Shown here piece after piece: positions 1 to 9,154 of a DNA stretch of 64,000 bases. Under the pieces are notes generated by a model. That model ran no database searches. It worked only from the letters and a program-made list of their open reading frames with translations, and was not told the DNA's origin. Positions within the stretch are counted from its first letter, which is position 1. The number at the start of each line of letters is the position of its first letter. The stretch is from CAYSQW01 sp964433135 (lineage in GTDB: Bacteria; Acidobacteriota; Aminicenantia; Aminicenantales; Aminicenantaceae): positions 1 to 64,000 of the forward strand of contig CAYSQW010000008.1 of assembly GCA_964433135.1 (NCBI GenBank), given 5' to 3'. The position numbers and the translations under genes were made by a program.

Positions 1-1
1 C

Positions 2-847
2 GACACCGGGTCGCTGCGGGTCAATTCAACGCCCGCCGGCGCCACGATATGGATCGACGGCGTCAACCGCGGAATGACCAACAAGACGGTCACCGGAGTG
101 CCCGCGGGTCAGCGAACGCTCAAGCTCACCAAGGAGCGATTTGCCGACTGGCAGCAGACGGTCACCATCAACCGCAGCCAGACCACCACCGTCAATGCGA
201 CAATGACGGCGGGAGCCTTTACCGAAGACTTCAATGACAATCAGGCGCAGTTCTGGACCAAGGGTGAAGGCCAGGCGACGTGGATCGCCGCCAACCAGGT
301 TTTCAAGTGCAAACAGGGCGGAAACAGCCGCAACACCAATTATTACAGTGCCGGCAAATTCAGCAACAATATCACATTCAAAGTGAAGTCGATGATCGAC
401 AAAGGATCGTCCCAGCGTGCCATGGGCGTTGCCTTCGGAGGTTCGAACGGTTTCACCTCGTTCTACTATCTGGATTTCATTCCCGGTGCAAAGCAATGGT
501 CGGTATGGAAGATCGTCGATGTGCACAATATCTATTATCTGAAGGCCTGGGCCAGCAGCAGCGCCATCAACAATACCGGTTGGAATACTTCCGAAGTCAA
601 GATCAACGGAAAAGTCGTCACCTTTTTCATGAACGGCACCCAGATCGGTCAGATGACCATCAATGATCTTCCCGAGAGCGGGTATGTCGGATTGGCGGCC
701 TGGACAAGTTCCAACATCGATGAAATCCATTTCGACGACGCTTCCGTAACCATCGGGACGGGCGCCGCGGCATCCGTTGCCGGCCGCACGGAAGTGGCGG
801 TTCCGGTTCGGGCGAACCGGTGGGATGCCGATTCGGGACGTAAATAG
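2..847 (+). CDS. PEGA-domain protein with C-terminal LamG-like domain (5' partial)
   Basis: The reading frame is open from the first complete codon, so the N-terminus lies outside the window; 281 residues are visible. The first ~50 residues form a PEGA repeat (LRVNSTPAGATIWIDGV, then a G-x-T-N pattern), a small surface beta domain often repeated in exported proteins. Residues ~55-250 are rich in aromatic/beta patterns (FTEDFNDN, YYLDFIPG, YVGLAAW, EIHFDD), which resembles a concanavalin/LamG-like carbohydrate- or protein-binding fold. The last ~30 residues look like a low-complexity tail. Probably extracellular or cell-surface; the substrate cannot be read from the sequence. A strong terminator hairpin follows at 881-906. 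Confidence 0.75.
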   Translation, partial: DTGSLRVNSTPAGATIWIDGVNRGMTNKTVTGVPAGQRTLKLTKERFADWQQTVTINRSQTTTVNATMTAGAFTEDFNDNQAQFWTKGEGQATWIAANQVFKCKQGGNSRNTNYYSAGKFSNNITFKVKSMIDKGSSQRAMGVAFGGSNGFTSFYYLDFIPGAKQWSVWKIVDVHNIYYLKAWASSSAINNTGWNTSEVKINGKVVTFFMNGTQIGQMTINDLPESGYVGLAAWTSSNIDEIHFDDASVTIGTGAAASVAGRTEVAVPVRANRWDADSGRK

Positions 848-880
848 AGAAGGATATCAAAGGATTGTAAGTATTTGGCG

Positions 881-919
881 GGGAGGAGAAAAAGACTTCT
901 CCTCCCTTCGCTTATCTTT
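881..919 (+). terminator. Rho-independent terminator after the PEGA gene
   Basis: GGGAGGAGAA (881-890) pairs perfectly with TTCTCCTCCC (897-906) around the 6-nt loop AAAGAC; a T-rich run (TTCGCTTATCTTT) follows. It lies 34 bp after the stop of the PEGA gene, so it should end that transcript. Confidence 0.7.
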
Positions 920-1067
920 CCCCATCTCCCCAGCCGATCGGTATTCTGAAGGCCGGATCCTTCGCCTTTGTTATTTGGGGGGCGGAGCGTTGATATCCAA
1001 TCGATTGTTTTTCGGCACTGAGATGCAACGTTGTCTTCCTGAGCGTATAATGAATTGGAAAAACGGG

Positions 1068-1586
1068 ATGATTCAAAAGCGGATGGGCTTTCGGCATATT
1101 TTGGGTGTTATGCTGGGTCTGATCGGCCTGGTGGTTCTGTCCTTCGGGCAAACGCCCACGGCTCCTCAAAATGAGCCGCCGACGACTCTCCAGCCGACCG
1201 AATTCACTTCCCTGCACAAATCCCTATTGCTTCCCGGATGGGGGCAGTTTGCCGAGAAACATTATGTGGAAGGCGCGGTCTTCGCTTCGGCCGCGGTCTT
1301 CAGTTTGGTTCAAGTGCTTTCCTTTAACCGGAAAGGCAACCGCTATTACAGGAAATACCAGGAAGCCGCTTCCGTCGAGGTTGCAGCGCTTTTCCGGGAA
1401 CTGACCGAGAAATATGATACCCGTCGCAATCAATACCTGCTGGTGACGGCAGGGATATGGGCTGTCAATTTGATCGATATTTATGTTATCGTTAAACGCA
1501 AAGAGATAAAAGAGAAAGCTCTTCAACTCAAACTGGAACATGTCGGCGATAAAGAACTGGTTGTCAGTCTCCGTTATTGTTTTTAG
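1068..1586 (+). CDS. DUF5683-like membrane protein
   Basis: A small protein (172 aa from this start) with an N-terminal hydrophobic segment (HILGVMLGLIGLVVLSFG), then a proline-rich stretch and the pattern LLLPGWGQFAEKHYVEGA, which matches the PGxGQ..(Y)..G signature of DUF5683-type proteins. Further hydrophobic segments (VFASAAVFSLVQVL; GIWAVNLIDIYVIV) suggest two or three membrane passes. The role of this family is unknown. The start is uncertain: ATG codons at 1050, 1068 and 1083 are in frame, none has a good ribosome site, and a TATAAT box at 1046-1051 overlaps the first, so a later one is preferred. The next gene starts inside its 3' end. Confidence 0.6.
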   Translation: MIQKRMGFRHILGVMLGLIGLVVLSFGQTPTAPQNEPPTTLQPTEFTSLHKSLLLPGWGQFAEKHYVEGAVFASAAVFSLVQVLSFNRKGNRYYRKYQEAASVEVAALFRELTEKYDTRRNQYLLVTAGIWAVNLIDIYVIVKRKEIKEKALQLKLEHVGDKELVVSLRYCF

Positions 1587-2271
1587 CCTTCTGCTGGGCT
1601 CCGCATGTCAGGACAGGCTGTTCGATAATCCCTTTGACCCCCAATCGGGTGAGATCGTCTTCGAGGTGGTCAATACCATCATGACGCCGGCTTTCATCCC
1701 CTTGGGATTGGCCTGGGATGGAAGTACCTTATGGAATGTCGATGGGTACAACGATACGCTCTACAGCCTCAATCGATTGAACGGAGCCCAGGTACGGGCG
1801 CTGACGTCCCCTCTGCAGGTGACTTCGGGGATCGCATACGAAGCCGGAGATCTCTGGGTGTGCAGTGAAGCCGTGGTCGATGTCTACCGCATCAATCTTC
1901 TCACCGGTGAGATCCTGAAGCGGCTCAATCTGCAGCGGGGATCTTTTACCGCCATCTGCTCCGGGGCGGGTGTCCTCTGGCTTGCGGATTCCCTGTCCAA
2001 TACCGTCATCGAGATCGATCCCAACACCGCCGAGATCCTCTCTTCCTTTCCCAATCCCGGAACCCGGGTGGACGGAATGACGTTCGACGGCAGCCGCCTG
2101 TGGCTTTCGGATTCCACCACCCTCACCATCTATCAGGTCTCCACCACCGGGGAGGTCTACCGTTCTTTCCTCTCGCCCGGGCAGTCCCCGCGCGGGCTGG
2201 TCTATGACGGCATCTTCCTCTGGAACGTGGATGGGAATCAAAAAATATATCAGCTGAAGTTTCGAAATTAA
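1540..2271 (+). CDS. Beta-propeller lipoprotein
   Basis: 243 aa. The N-terminus is a lipoprotein signal (hydrophobic core VSVIVFSLLLGSAC, lipobox cysteine at about residue 23). The mature part is a series of ~40-residue blocks with the pattern G-L-A-W/Y-D/E-G..LW..D/S (GLAWDGSTLWNVDG, GIAYEAGDLWVC, GVLWLADS, GMTFDGSRLWLSDS, GLVYDGIFLWNVDG), typical of NHL/SMP-30-like beta-propeller blades. It is probably a periplasmic or outer-membrane-anchored binding protein; no catalytic residues are evident. It overlaps the previous gene by 47 bp and ends 1 bp before the LptD-like gene, so the three are probably one transcript. Confidence 0.75.
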   Translation: MSAIKNWLSVSVIVFSLLLGSACQDRLFDNPFDPQSGEIVFEVVNTIMTPAFIPLGLAWDGSTLWNVDGYNDTLYSLNRLNGAQVRALTSPLQVTSGIAYEAGDLWVCSEAVVDVYRINLLTGEILKRLNLQRGSFTAICSGAGVLWLADSLSNTVIEIDPNTAEILSSFPNPGTRVDGMTFDGSRLWLSDSTTLTIYQVSTTGEVYRSFLSPGQSPRGLVYDGIFLWNVDGNQKIYQLKFRN

Positions 2272-2272
2272 A

Positions 2273-4102
2273 ATGCTAATGCGTCGGATCGTTTTCGGTA
2301 TCCTGCCGATGTTTTTCTGCGGGCTGCTGGGAGCGGCCGAGAAGATCGTTCTGAGCGTCGAAGGCGATTATATCGCTTACAGTTATGATTACAATAAAAT
2401 CTATGGGGAGAATGTTCGTTTCGACTTTGCAGACTACGCCGTTGTCAGCCGGTTCATCAAGATCGATCTGGGCGCGCGGATATTTTACGCCTACGGAGAT
2501 GTGACGCTGACCCGGGAGGAGGCACGTCTTGAAGGGCAGGAACTTATCTTCAATCCACTCGACGGGCGGGGAACGCTTTTTCGTTATGACCAGACCATCG
2601 CGAAGACGGTGCTGCGGGAGGACGGGGAAGCCGAACCGCAGCCCGAGGTTCCTCCGGAAGTGAACCTGGAAGAGCTGCGGAAATCGTTCATCTATTTCAC
2701 CTGCCGTAAAGCCGAAGTGAGTGAGGAGATGGATGTTGTCGGCTTCAGCGTGACCATGCATCTGGAAGGCCTGGAATCCTTCGGCTTCAAGAAATTCAAG
2801 ATGTCCGAAGGTTTCCGGCAGCGAAAGAAGGGATTCGCCCTCGATAAGATCTGGTTCACCCGTTCCCAGGGTATCATCGCCCGCGGCAGCTACCTGTACG
2901 AAAAGAAGAACAAGATCAACAGCCTGACTCAGATCAGCTACGAGGAGCGTTCGATCCTGAAGGAATTCGTCGGGCCCGAGCGCCAGATGGACGTCATGAC
3001 GTCGACCAGCTACACGGCGAATGAAAAAATGAACTTCAGCCTGACCGGAAATTATAATACCACCAATCTCTGGAATGCCAATCTGCTGGTAAACCGGCGC
3101 TGGGGAAAGCTGAATACCAGCTTCGATATCGCCTATAACAAACCCATCAATTTCGAGGGGGAAGCCTGGTTCGGAGTGCAGACGGCGCTCGACGGCGGGA
3201 AATACGGCAACCTTTCCGCGGCGGCGAGATATGAGCTTCAGGATCAGATCATGGGGAATTTTTCTTACGGCAACACCTTCTTCAAGCACATGACGCTGAT
3301 GCTGAACTCGACCTACTCCCGGGTCAAGATCACCGGAAGCCGGGACTATTCGGAGATCCTTTCCGGGGGGGTGAGCCTGGGATACGGCGCCAAGATATTC
3401 AACCTGTCGACCGATTATTATCTGAACTACGATCTCTTCGGGAGCCAGCTCCTGTCGCAGCCCCAGCTCCGCCTGGCCGTCAATCCTTTCAAAATGTACG
3501 GCGGCATCCTGACCCTGAGCCTGGCCAACGTCTTCATCTACAATCATCTCCGTCGGGAAGAGGAGAAGGAGTACACCTACAGCAATAACACGTCCCTGAA
3601 TCTGAGCACCCAACCCATTTTTATCGGGAAGAACCTGCATGTGAACTTCACGCTTTCCGCGGAACAGTTCCTGGAAAAGGGAAACCGGAATTTCACTTCC
3701 GGAGGGTTCATTATCAATGCCAGTCAGAGGCTTATCAGGGGATTCTTTCTGGAAGGATTCTACAGCTCGCAGTCGCGGCGCAAGTCGGAAGGCTGGTTGA
3801 TCGAAGGGACGACCAGCCAAGATCTCAGCCTGGTGCTGCGGGTCGCTCCCGATAAAAAGATCAACAGCTGGGTGTCGGTGTCTTATGATCCCAAAAACCG
3901 TCAGTGGCGGCAGACGTTCGCCGATCTTTCCATCGAGGTGATCAAAAACTGGAAATTCCATTCGCTCCTGAACTATGATTTTCTGATGAAAAAAATGAAC
4001 AATGTGGATCTGTATCTCATCCGGGAGGCGGGACGTTTTCAGATCCGCTTCATTTGGCGGAGCCTGTCCAAACAATTTCTTGTGGAGCTGACGCCGCTAT
4101 GA
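2273..4102 (+). CDS. LptD/OstA-like outer-membrane beta-barrel protein
   Basis: 609 aa with a signal peptide (RRIVFGILPMFFCGLLGAAE). Residues ~25-110 resemble an OstA/LptA-like beta-jellyroll (IYGENVRF, FYAYGDVTLTREEARLEG, ELIFNPLDGRGTLF). From ~180 to the end there is a long series of alternating amphipathic strands (SFDIAYNKPINF, LSLGYGAKIFNLSTDYYLNYD, LHVNFTLSAEQFL), as expected for an outer-membrane barrel. LptD inserts lipopolysaccharide into the outer leaflet; this protein is shorter than classical LptD (~750-800 aa) and no LptE or LptA gene is adjacent, so export of another envelope lipid or polymer is possible. An alternative ATG lies two codons later. The stop overlaps the next start (ATGA). 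Confidence 0.65.
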   Translation: MLMRRIVFGILPMFFCGLLGAAEKIVLSVEGDYIAYSYDYNKIYGENVRFDFADYAVVSRFIKIDLGARIFYAYGDVTLTREEARLEGQELIFNPLDGRGTLFRYDQTIAKTVLREDGEAEPQPEVPPEVNLEELRKSFIYFTCRKAEVSEEMDVVGFSVTMHLEGLESFGFKKFKMSEGFRQRKKGFALDKIWFTRSQGIIARGSYLYEKKNKINSLTQISYEERSILKEFVGPERQMDVMTSTSYTANEKMNFSLTGNYNTTNLWNANLLVNRRWGKLNTSFDIAYNKPINFEGEAWFGVQTALDGGKYGNLSAAARYELQDQIMGNFSYGNTFFKHMTLMLNSTYSRVKITGSRDYSEILSGGVSLGYGAKIFNLSTDYYLNYDLFGSQLLSQPQLRLAVNPFKMYGGILTLSLANVFIYNHLRREEEKEYTYSNNTSLNLSTQPIFIGKNLHVNFTLSAEQFLEKGNRNFTSGGFIINASQRLIRGFFLEGFYSSQSRRKSEGWLIEGTTSQDLSLVLRVAPDKKINSWVSVSYDPKNRQWRQTFADLSIEVIKNWKFHSLLNYDFLMKKMNNVDLYLIREAGRFQIRFIWRSLSKQFLVELTPL

Positions 4103-4896
4103 GACACGGGCTTCGGTTGGGAGCGGCCGCCGTGATCCTGCTCTCGGCCGCCGGATGCTTTTCCTTCAAGATTCGTCCGCTGCCGGTCCCGGGGAACCGG
4201 GTCGAATCCCTTCTTATGTGTGCCGCCGTCGAAGAAAGCGGGGATCTGTTGAAGCCCGGAGAACAGCGCAAGGAGTTCGACCCCGCCCGGAACGCCATCC
4301 TCTGTTTCCTGCGCCTGGAAGAGGTGGATCAGCGGATAGCGCTGCGCTGGAAGTGGTATTCTCCCGAGCATGAATTGGTCAAGGACACAGGCCTCACGGA
4401 GGTGAACCCCGAGGAGAAATACCTCGCCGTCGTCACGGCGTATGACAAGCTGGATTGGAGACCGGATATCGATCCTGCGGGGACGTGGACGGTCGCCGTT
4501 TATTGCGACGGAGATTTGATCGGCCGCTTGTCCTTTGATATAAAACCCGATGAGGCCCGTTGTGAAAAGGGGCGTTTTCTCCGCTTATTCCGTTCGCAGC
4601 GTATCCGCCGGATTGGCGAGGGATGCCTTGAGAGCCTGATAGCCGACGGTAAGCAGGGCGATTCCGACCGCGATCACGGTCGATGCCGGATAGATCCAGA
4701 GCGGCATTCCCGTTCGATAGGCGAAGTTACGCAGCCAATGGCGCATGACGACGAAAGCGAGGGGCCAGGCGATGACCGTGGCGGTCAGCACCAGGATAAC
4801 GAATTCCCGCGAAAGCAGCCGCATGATCGACGGGACCGATGCTCCCAGAACCTTGCGGATTCCGATTTCCTTGGTGCGCTGTTCCGCCGTGAATGA
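4099..4896 (+). CDS. Lipoprotein of unknown function; 3' end doubtful
   Basis: The start ATG at 4099 overlaps the stop of the upstream barrel gene (ATGA). The protein begins with a lipoprotein signal (GAAAVILLSAAGC, cysteine at about residue 20). Residues ~20-150 form a plausible compact beta-rich domain ending near LIGRLSFDIK. After that the frame stays open for 104 codons lying antisense to the 3' end of the permease gene; this tail is rich in Arg/Asp/Gly and looks non-coding. A single-base indel near 4541-4548 (TAAAACCC) would give a TGA at 4551-4553, just before the convergent gene, so either the tail is fortuitous or a frameshift/sequence error is present. No function is recognised. Confidence 0.6.
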   Translation: MRHGLRLGAAAVILLSAAGCFSFKIRPLPVPGNRVESLLMCAAVEESGDLLKPGEQRKEFDPARNAILCFLRLEEVDQRIALRWKWYSPEHELVKDTGLTEVNPEEKYLAVVTAYDKLDWRPDIDPAGTWTVAVYCDGDLIGRLSFDIKPDEARCEKGRFLRLFRSQRIRRIGEGCLESLIADGKQGDSDRDHGRCRIDPERHSRSIGEVTQPMAHDDESEGPGDDRGGQHQDNEFPRKQPHDRRDRCSQNLADSDFLGALFRRE

Positions 4897-7008
4897 AGCC
4901 AGCCCCAGCAGACCCAGGCATGCGATAAAAATGGTGAGCAGGGCGAAAGCGGCGAATACCCGCCCGCGAAGCTCTTCGGAGCGGTATAGGCGGTTGAAGT
5001 CCTGTTCCAGGAAAGAATAGTTGAAGGGATCATAGGGATAGACGGCACGCCAGGAGGTTTCAATGGATTCGAGCGTCCGGGAGAGGTCCCCGGGTATGAT
5101 CCTGAGAGCCAGATAGTGCAGCTGATCAGGATCCGGCGCGATCTGGATGACCAGGGGCTCGATCCGCTGATGCAGGGATTTCATGTGAAAATCCTCCACC
5201 ACGCCGATGACGTTTCCCTGTTTGAATCCCTGGATCACGATCCGTTTTCCCAAGGGATCCTCCTCCCATCCGAGCTGTTTGACGGCGCTTTCATTGAGGA
5301 TGAAGGCGGATGCGGCGTCCGTCGGATATTCGCGGGAAAAAGAGCGGCCTGCGACAAGCTCGATGCCCAGAACCTCGAGGAAATCATGATCGACAAACAC
5401 GTTTTCCATGGTGACTTCCTGCCCGGCGGGAACGCCGTCGGGCCGGAAGATCAGGATGTTTATCAAGCCCCCCGGCAAGCTGTCCGCCCCGGTGACCGCA
5501 GTCACATTGGGATTCGTCAGAACCCGGTCTTTAAAGGAATGATAGATCTGCCGGGCTCGCGGATCTCCCATGGGCAGGATGAGGACGTTCCGCTTGTCGA
5601 ATCCCAGGCGCGTGTTCTGCACATAGTGGAGCTGCCGGGATACGACAGCGGTTCCAATGATGAAGACAACGGAGACGGAAAATTGGAATATGACCAGGGC
5701 CTTGCGCAGAAAGAGGTTGGCGGATTTGGTTTTGCGCCCCTCCCGGACCGCTTCCGCGGGCTGAAAAGCGGAGAGATAGAACGAGGGGTAGCTTCCGGAG
5801 AGAAAGCCCACGAAACAGGCGATCCCGATGATCATCGAAAAGGTTCCTCCGTTCATAAGTGTGAAACCGAGGTCTTTCCCTGAAAGGGCGTTGAAAGCAG
5901 GCAGCAGCAAAGCCGTCAGGCCCAGGGCGAGTCCCATCGCCAGCAGGGCCATCAGGATCGATTCCCCCAGGAATTGAAATACCAGCTGCTGTTTGGTGGC
6001 GCCGATGACCTTGCGCAGGCCGACTTCCCGGGCGCGCCCGGCTGAGCGTGCCGTAGCCAGATTCATGAAATTGATGCATGCGATCAGCAGGATAAACAGG
6101 GCGACCGCGGCAAAGATGTAGATGTAGCGGAAATCGCTGTTGGCTCGCATCTCCGCATCCAGATGGGAATGCAGGTGGATCCTGGTCAGGGGCTGAAATT
6201 CAGGCGTGAGCTTGAGATTGAGACGGTCTATCTGCCGGCCCAGATGCTTTTGGATAAATTCCGGCATTTTCCTTTCGATATCTTCGGAACGCGTTCCTTC
6301 CGCCAGGCGGATATAGGTATAGATGTCCGGAAACAGTCCTGTACGGCGGAAGGTGGCGTACTCGCCACCGCCGTAGATGGGGAGGACGGAGAGGGTGTCG
6401 AATGAGGCCAGGATGTCGAACCGGATATGGGAATTGGAAGGGGGATCCTGCATCACCCCCGTAACTTCCAGATCGTAGGTGTTGTCCGCACGCAGGATTT
6501 CCCCCATGGGGTTTTTATCCCCGAAATACTTTTTCGCGGCGGATTCCGTAAGCACCAGCGTGTTGGGCTCCTTTAAGGCCGTCCGGGGATCGCCCTGAAG
6601 GAGCCGGTAATCGAACATCTCGAAGACGGAGGCGTCGGCGAAATAGAATCCGCTTTCGTGAAATCGCTTGTCGGCGGCGTCGTTTCCGATCAGCCAGGAA
6701 ACGAGCGGTGTTTTGAAGCGGACGAAGCTCTCGATTTCCGGGATCTCCTCCATCATGGCCGGAGCCCAGGGCGGAGGAGTGCGGGCGGTTTGGATCAATC
6801 CGCGGTCCGGTGTTTCAAAATCCATGACCATCCGGAAGATCCTATTCGCGTTTTCAGGGGCTCGGTCGTAGCTGAGTTCATCCCGGATGTAGAAGAATAC
6901 CAGCAGGCAGCAGATCATGCCGGTGGCAAGTCCCAGCAGATTGATGAAGGAATAGCCTTTGGAATTTCGAAAGTTACGGAGTGCGATCTTGATATAGTTC
7001 TTTAACAT
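4585..7008 (-). CDS. FtsX/MacB-type ABC transporter permease
   Basis: 807 aa. The architecture is two copies of [transmembrane helix, periplasmic MacB-like domain, three-helix FtsX domain]. The N-terminus LKNYIKIALRNFRNSKGYSF followed by a helix (LLGLATGMICCLLVFFYI) is diagnostic. FtsX cores are at ~290-400 (LIACINFMNLATARSAGRAREVG) and at ~680-800 (ACLGLLGLASFTAEQRTKEIGIRKVLGA). The C-terminus NPADTLRTE is typical. Such permeases act with a MacB-like ATPase in lipoprotein or peptide export or mechanotransmission; no ATPase gene is next to it. An SD (AAGGCGG) lies 6 nt before the ATG. Confidence 0.9.
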   Translation of the reverse strand: MLKNYIKIALRNFRNSKGYSFINLLGLATGMICCLLVFFYIRDELSYDRAPENANRIFRMVMDFETPDRGLIQTARTPPPWAPAMMEEIPEIESFVRFKTPLVSWLIGNDAADKRFHESGFYFADASVFEMFDYRLLQGDPRTALKEPNTLVLTESAAKKYFGDKNPMGEILRADNTYDLEVTGVMQDPPSNSHIRFDILASFDTLSVLPIYGGGEYATFRRTGLFPDIYTYIRLAEGTRSEDIERKMPEFIQKHLGRQIDRLNLKLTPEFQPLTRIHLHSHLDAEMRANSDFRYIYIFAAVALFILLIACINFMNLATARSAGRAREVGLRKVIGATKQQLVFQFLGESILMALLAMGLALGLTALLLPAFNALSGKDLGFTLMNGGTFSMIIGIACFVGFLSGSYPSFYLSAFQPAEAVREGRKTKSANLFLRKALVIFQFSVSVVFIIGTAVVSRQLHYVQNTRLGFDKRNVLILPMGDPRARQIYHSFKDRVLTNPNVTAVTGADSLPGGLINILIFRPDGVPAGQEVTMENVFVDHDFLEVLGIELVAGRSFSREYPTDAASAFILNESAVKQLGWEEDPLGKRIVIQGFKQGNVIGVVEDFHMKSLHQRIEPLVIQIAPDPDQLHYLALRIIPGDLSRTLESIETSWRAVYPYDPFNYSFLEQDFNRLYRSEELRGRVFAAFALLTIFIACLGLLGLASFTAEQRTKEIGIRKVLGASVPSIMRLLSREFVILVLTATVIAWPLAFVVMRHWLRNFAYRTGMPLWIYPASTVIAVGIALLTVGYQALKASLANPADTLRTE

Positions 7009-7112
7009 GCAAATCCGCCTTCTTCCTTTACATAGACGGTGAAGTGAAGCAAAAGGTTCTTTTTTTCGGTGTTTTTGAAAAGAGAAATATAAAGAAGAAT
7101 ATGATCCGGCGG

Positions 7113-8906
7113 TTATTGACTCTTGGTGACCCAGAGCTTCTGTCCCGGATATATTTTGGAGCGTTGGCTGAGACTGTTGAGCTGAAGCAGAACCCCGAGA
7201 CTCATTCCGAACCTCTCCGCGATCTTGTAAGGGGTGTCACCGGACTTGACGATGTAGAAGGTGGCTCCATCCGGGGTTCCGGATTGAATGATGAGCTTCT
7301 GTCCTACGTTGAGGCGGTCGGAAGTCAGGTTGTTCAGGCTCTTGATTTTATGGATGGTCGTTCGAAAAGCCTGAGCGATCACATAGAGAGAATCGCCGCG
7401 CTTAACGGTGTAGGCCAGCGAGTCCCCTTCCTTGGTGAGATTGAGCGACCGGGAAGCGGCATAATTCCCCCCGGAACGAGAGGGGACTTTGAGGCGCTGC
7501 CCGGGGCGGATGAGATACCTTCTTCCCAGGCTGTTGAGGCGCCCGATGGCGGAAACCGAAGTGCGGTAGCGGCCGGCGATCCCGGATACCGTTTCTCCCC
7601 GGCGGACATAATGGATGACGTAGGTGGCTTCAGGAGGGATCCAGCGGGAGAGATCGTTTACGGCGGCCAGAGTTTTTTCCGTGCTGTCCGGAGGGATTTT
7701 CAAGGAATAGGGTGCATCGGGGGTGGATTTATGGCGCAGCTCGGGATTCAAATCAGCGAGCGTGCCCTCTTTAAAGCCCATTTTATTTGAAAGATCGGAG
7801 AGCCGGAGAGGTTTTGTGATCTGGATCGTGTCGAAACGAAGCGGAGGATCCGGAGTGGGCAGGTTCATGCCGTACTTGGCGGGATCCTGAATGATCAGGA
7901 GAGTCGCGATGATCCGGGGAACGAAGCGGGAGGTCTCGCGCGGCAGCATGGGGAGAAGGTCCCAGAAATTATCCAGGTAATTGATGCGCTGGGACTTGAT
8001 CAGCCGCTGGACCCGGTATTCCCCGCAGTTGTAAGAGGCCAGGGCCGTCGTCCAGTCTCCGAAGAAAGAATGGAGCTCGGCCAGATATTTGCAAGCCGCC
8101 TCGGTCGCCTTTTCGGGATCCATGCGTTCATCGATCCAGCGGTCGCGTTTCAATCCGAACCGGTATCCGGTGGAGGAAATGAACTGCCATAATCCCAGGG
8201 CGCGGGCTCTGGAGTAGGCGTTGAATTTGAATCCGCTTTCGATCTGGGGAACCCAGGAAAGCTCTTCCGGAAGGCCGGCTTCCCGAAGCTTCTCCAGGAT
8301 CATGGTGCGGTACCGGCCGGATCGGCGGTAGGATTCCTCGAAATATTTTCTTTCCTGATTCTGGAAGCTTTTGATCTCCCTGAGAACCCACTTGTTCTCG
8401 ATCAGCGGGATGGATTGATGATTTTCCCCCACCGCCGAGAGTCGGGAGGCATACACCTGCTGGATCCGTTGGGCTATCAGCAGGCGCAGGTCGTTCTTTT
8501 CCTGAATGAGCGGAGATTCCGAAGGGAGATCGAGCTTGAGGATGAAATCGTAAGCGTCGTCCAGGGTGGCGATGGCCGAATCCAAATCTCCCTGATCCCA
8601 TGCAACCTGGGATTCCTGATAGGCCGCCAGGGCTTTTTCCAGAATTTCCGAAGGATCCACGGATGCTTCCCCAATCTGTGTGTCGGTTTTTGCTTCCTGT
8701 GTCGGCGGTTCGGCGGGATCGCGCTGTTCTTGAAGGATAACGGTATCTTCGGCTTGGATATCAGAGGGTACCGGGAGAGGATCTTCGGTCTTTGGATGTA
8801 AGGGATCGGGAATTGTCCCGGGAGAACGGTGAGACGAACACCCCGTCAGAAAGAAAGCGACGGTTAAAACCGCCAGCGTGCCGAATAAGAGTTTTTTTCT
8901 GTACAC
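7113..8906 (-). CDS. mltD: Membrane-bound lytic murein transglycosylase D-like lipoprotein with three LysM domains
   Basis: 597 aa starting with GTG (AGGAA 4 nt upstream). The lipoprotein signal is GTLAVLTVAFFLTGC. Around residues 200-330 is an SLT (goose-lysozyme-like) domain: LPEELSWVPQIESGF with the catalytic glutamate in ESGF, ALGLWQFISSTGYRFGL, and ALASYNCGEYRV. Three LysM peptidoglycan-binding repeats follow (YVIHYVRRGETVSGIA, YTVKRGDSLYVIA, YIVKSGDTPYKIA). It cleaves the glycan strands of peptidoglycan from the inner face of the outer membrane. Residues ~25-190 form a Glu/Asp-rich helical spacer. The gene stands alone and has its own strong promoter at 8927-8955. Confidence 0.93.
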   Translation of the reverse strand: MYRKKLLFGTLAVLTVAFFLTGCSSHRSPGTIPDPLHPKTEDPLPVPSDIQAEDTVILQEQRDPAEPPTQEAKTDTQIGEASVDPSEILEKALAAYQESQVAWDQGDLDSAIATLDDAYDFILKLDLPSESPLIQEKNDLRLLIAQRIQQVYASRLSAVGENHQSIPLIENKWVLREIKSFQNQERKYFEESYRRSGRYRTMILEKLREAGLPEELSWVPQIESGFKFNAYSRARALGLWQFISSTGYRFGLKRDRWIDERMDPEKATEAACKYLAELHSFFGDWTTALASYNCGEYRVQRLIKSQRINYLDNFWDLLPMLPRETSRFVPRIIATLLIIQDPAKYGMNLPTPDPPLRFDTIQITKPLRLSDLSNKMGFKEGTLADLNPELRHKSTPDAPYSLKIPPDSTEKTLAAVNDLSRWIPPEATYVIHYVRRGETVSGIAGRYRTSVSAIGRLNSLGRRYLIRPGQRLKVPSRSGGNYAASRSLNLTKEGDSLAYTVKRGDSLYVIAQAFRTTIHKIKSLNNLTSDRLNVGQKLIIQSGTPDGATFYIVKSGDTPYKIAERFGMSLGVLLQLNSLSQRSKIYPGQKLWVTKSQ

Positions 8907-8926
8907 AACTTTCCTAAAAAGGAGTA

Positions 8927-8955
8927 TTTATAGCATGCCTTCGGATTTAAGTCAA
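8927..8955 (-). promoter_or_regulatory. Sigma-70-type promoter of mltD
   Basis: Read on the minus strand: TTGACT (8955-8950), 17-bp spacer, TATAAA (8932-8927), about 20 bp before the GTG start. The rest of the 248-bp gap up to the end of galE shows only small GC-rich dyads without a T-tract. Confidence 0.65.
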
Positions 8956-9154
8956 ACCGTACAAACGGTATGCCGCCGGGGCATCTCGCTTCCTTCCGCC
9001 GCCGCGGATCGAAGTGAAGAACCGCGGTACAACATAATAACCCGCGGAGGCTCCGATGCGATGCATGAATACGCGATAATGATCAAATATCCGGGAGTTT
9101 CTTTCTTTTAGAGGAGGGACCGCGGTCGAGGGGCCTTTTCCGAATCCCCGATAT

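Noticed and set aside
2276..4075. A 599-codon minus-strand open frame across the LptD-like gene
   Set aside because: It mirrors the codon bias of the plus-strand gene; no signal, domain or ribosome site, and the plus-strand protein is clearly real.
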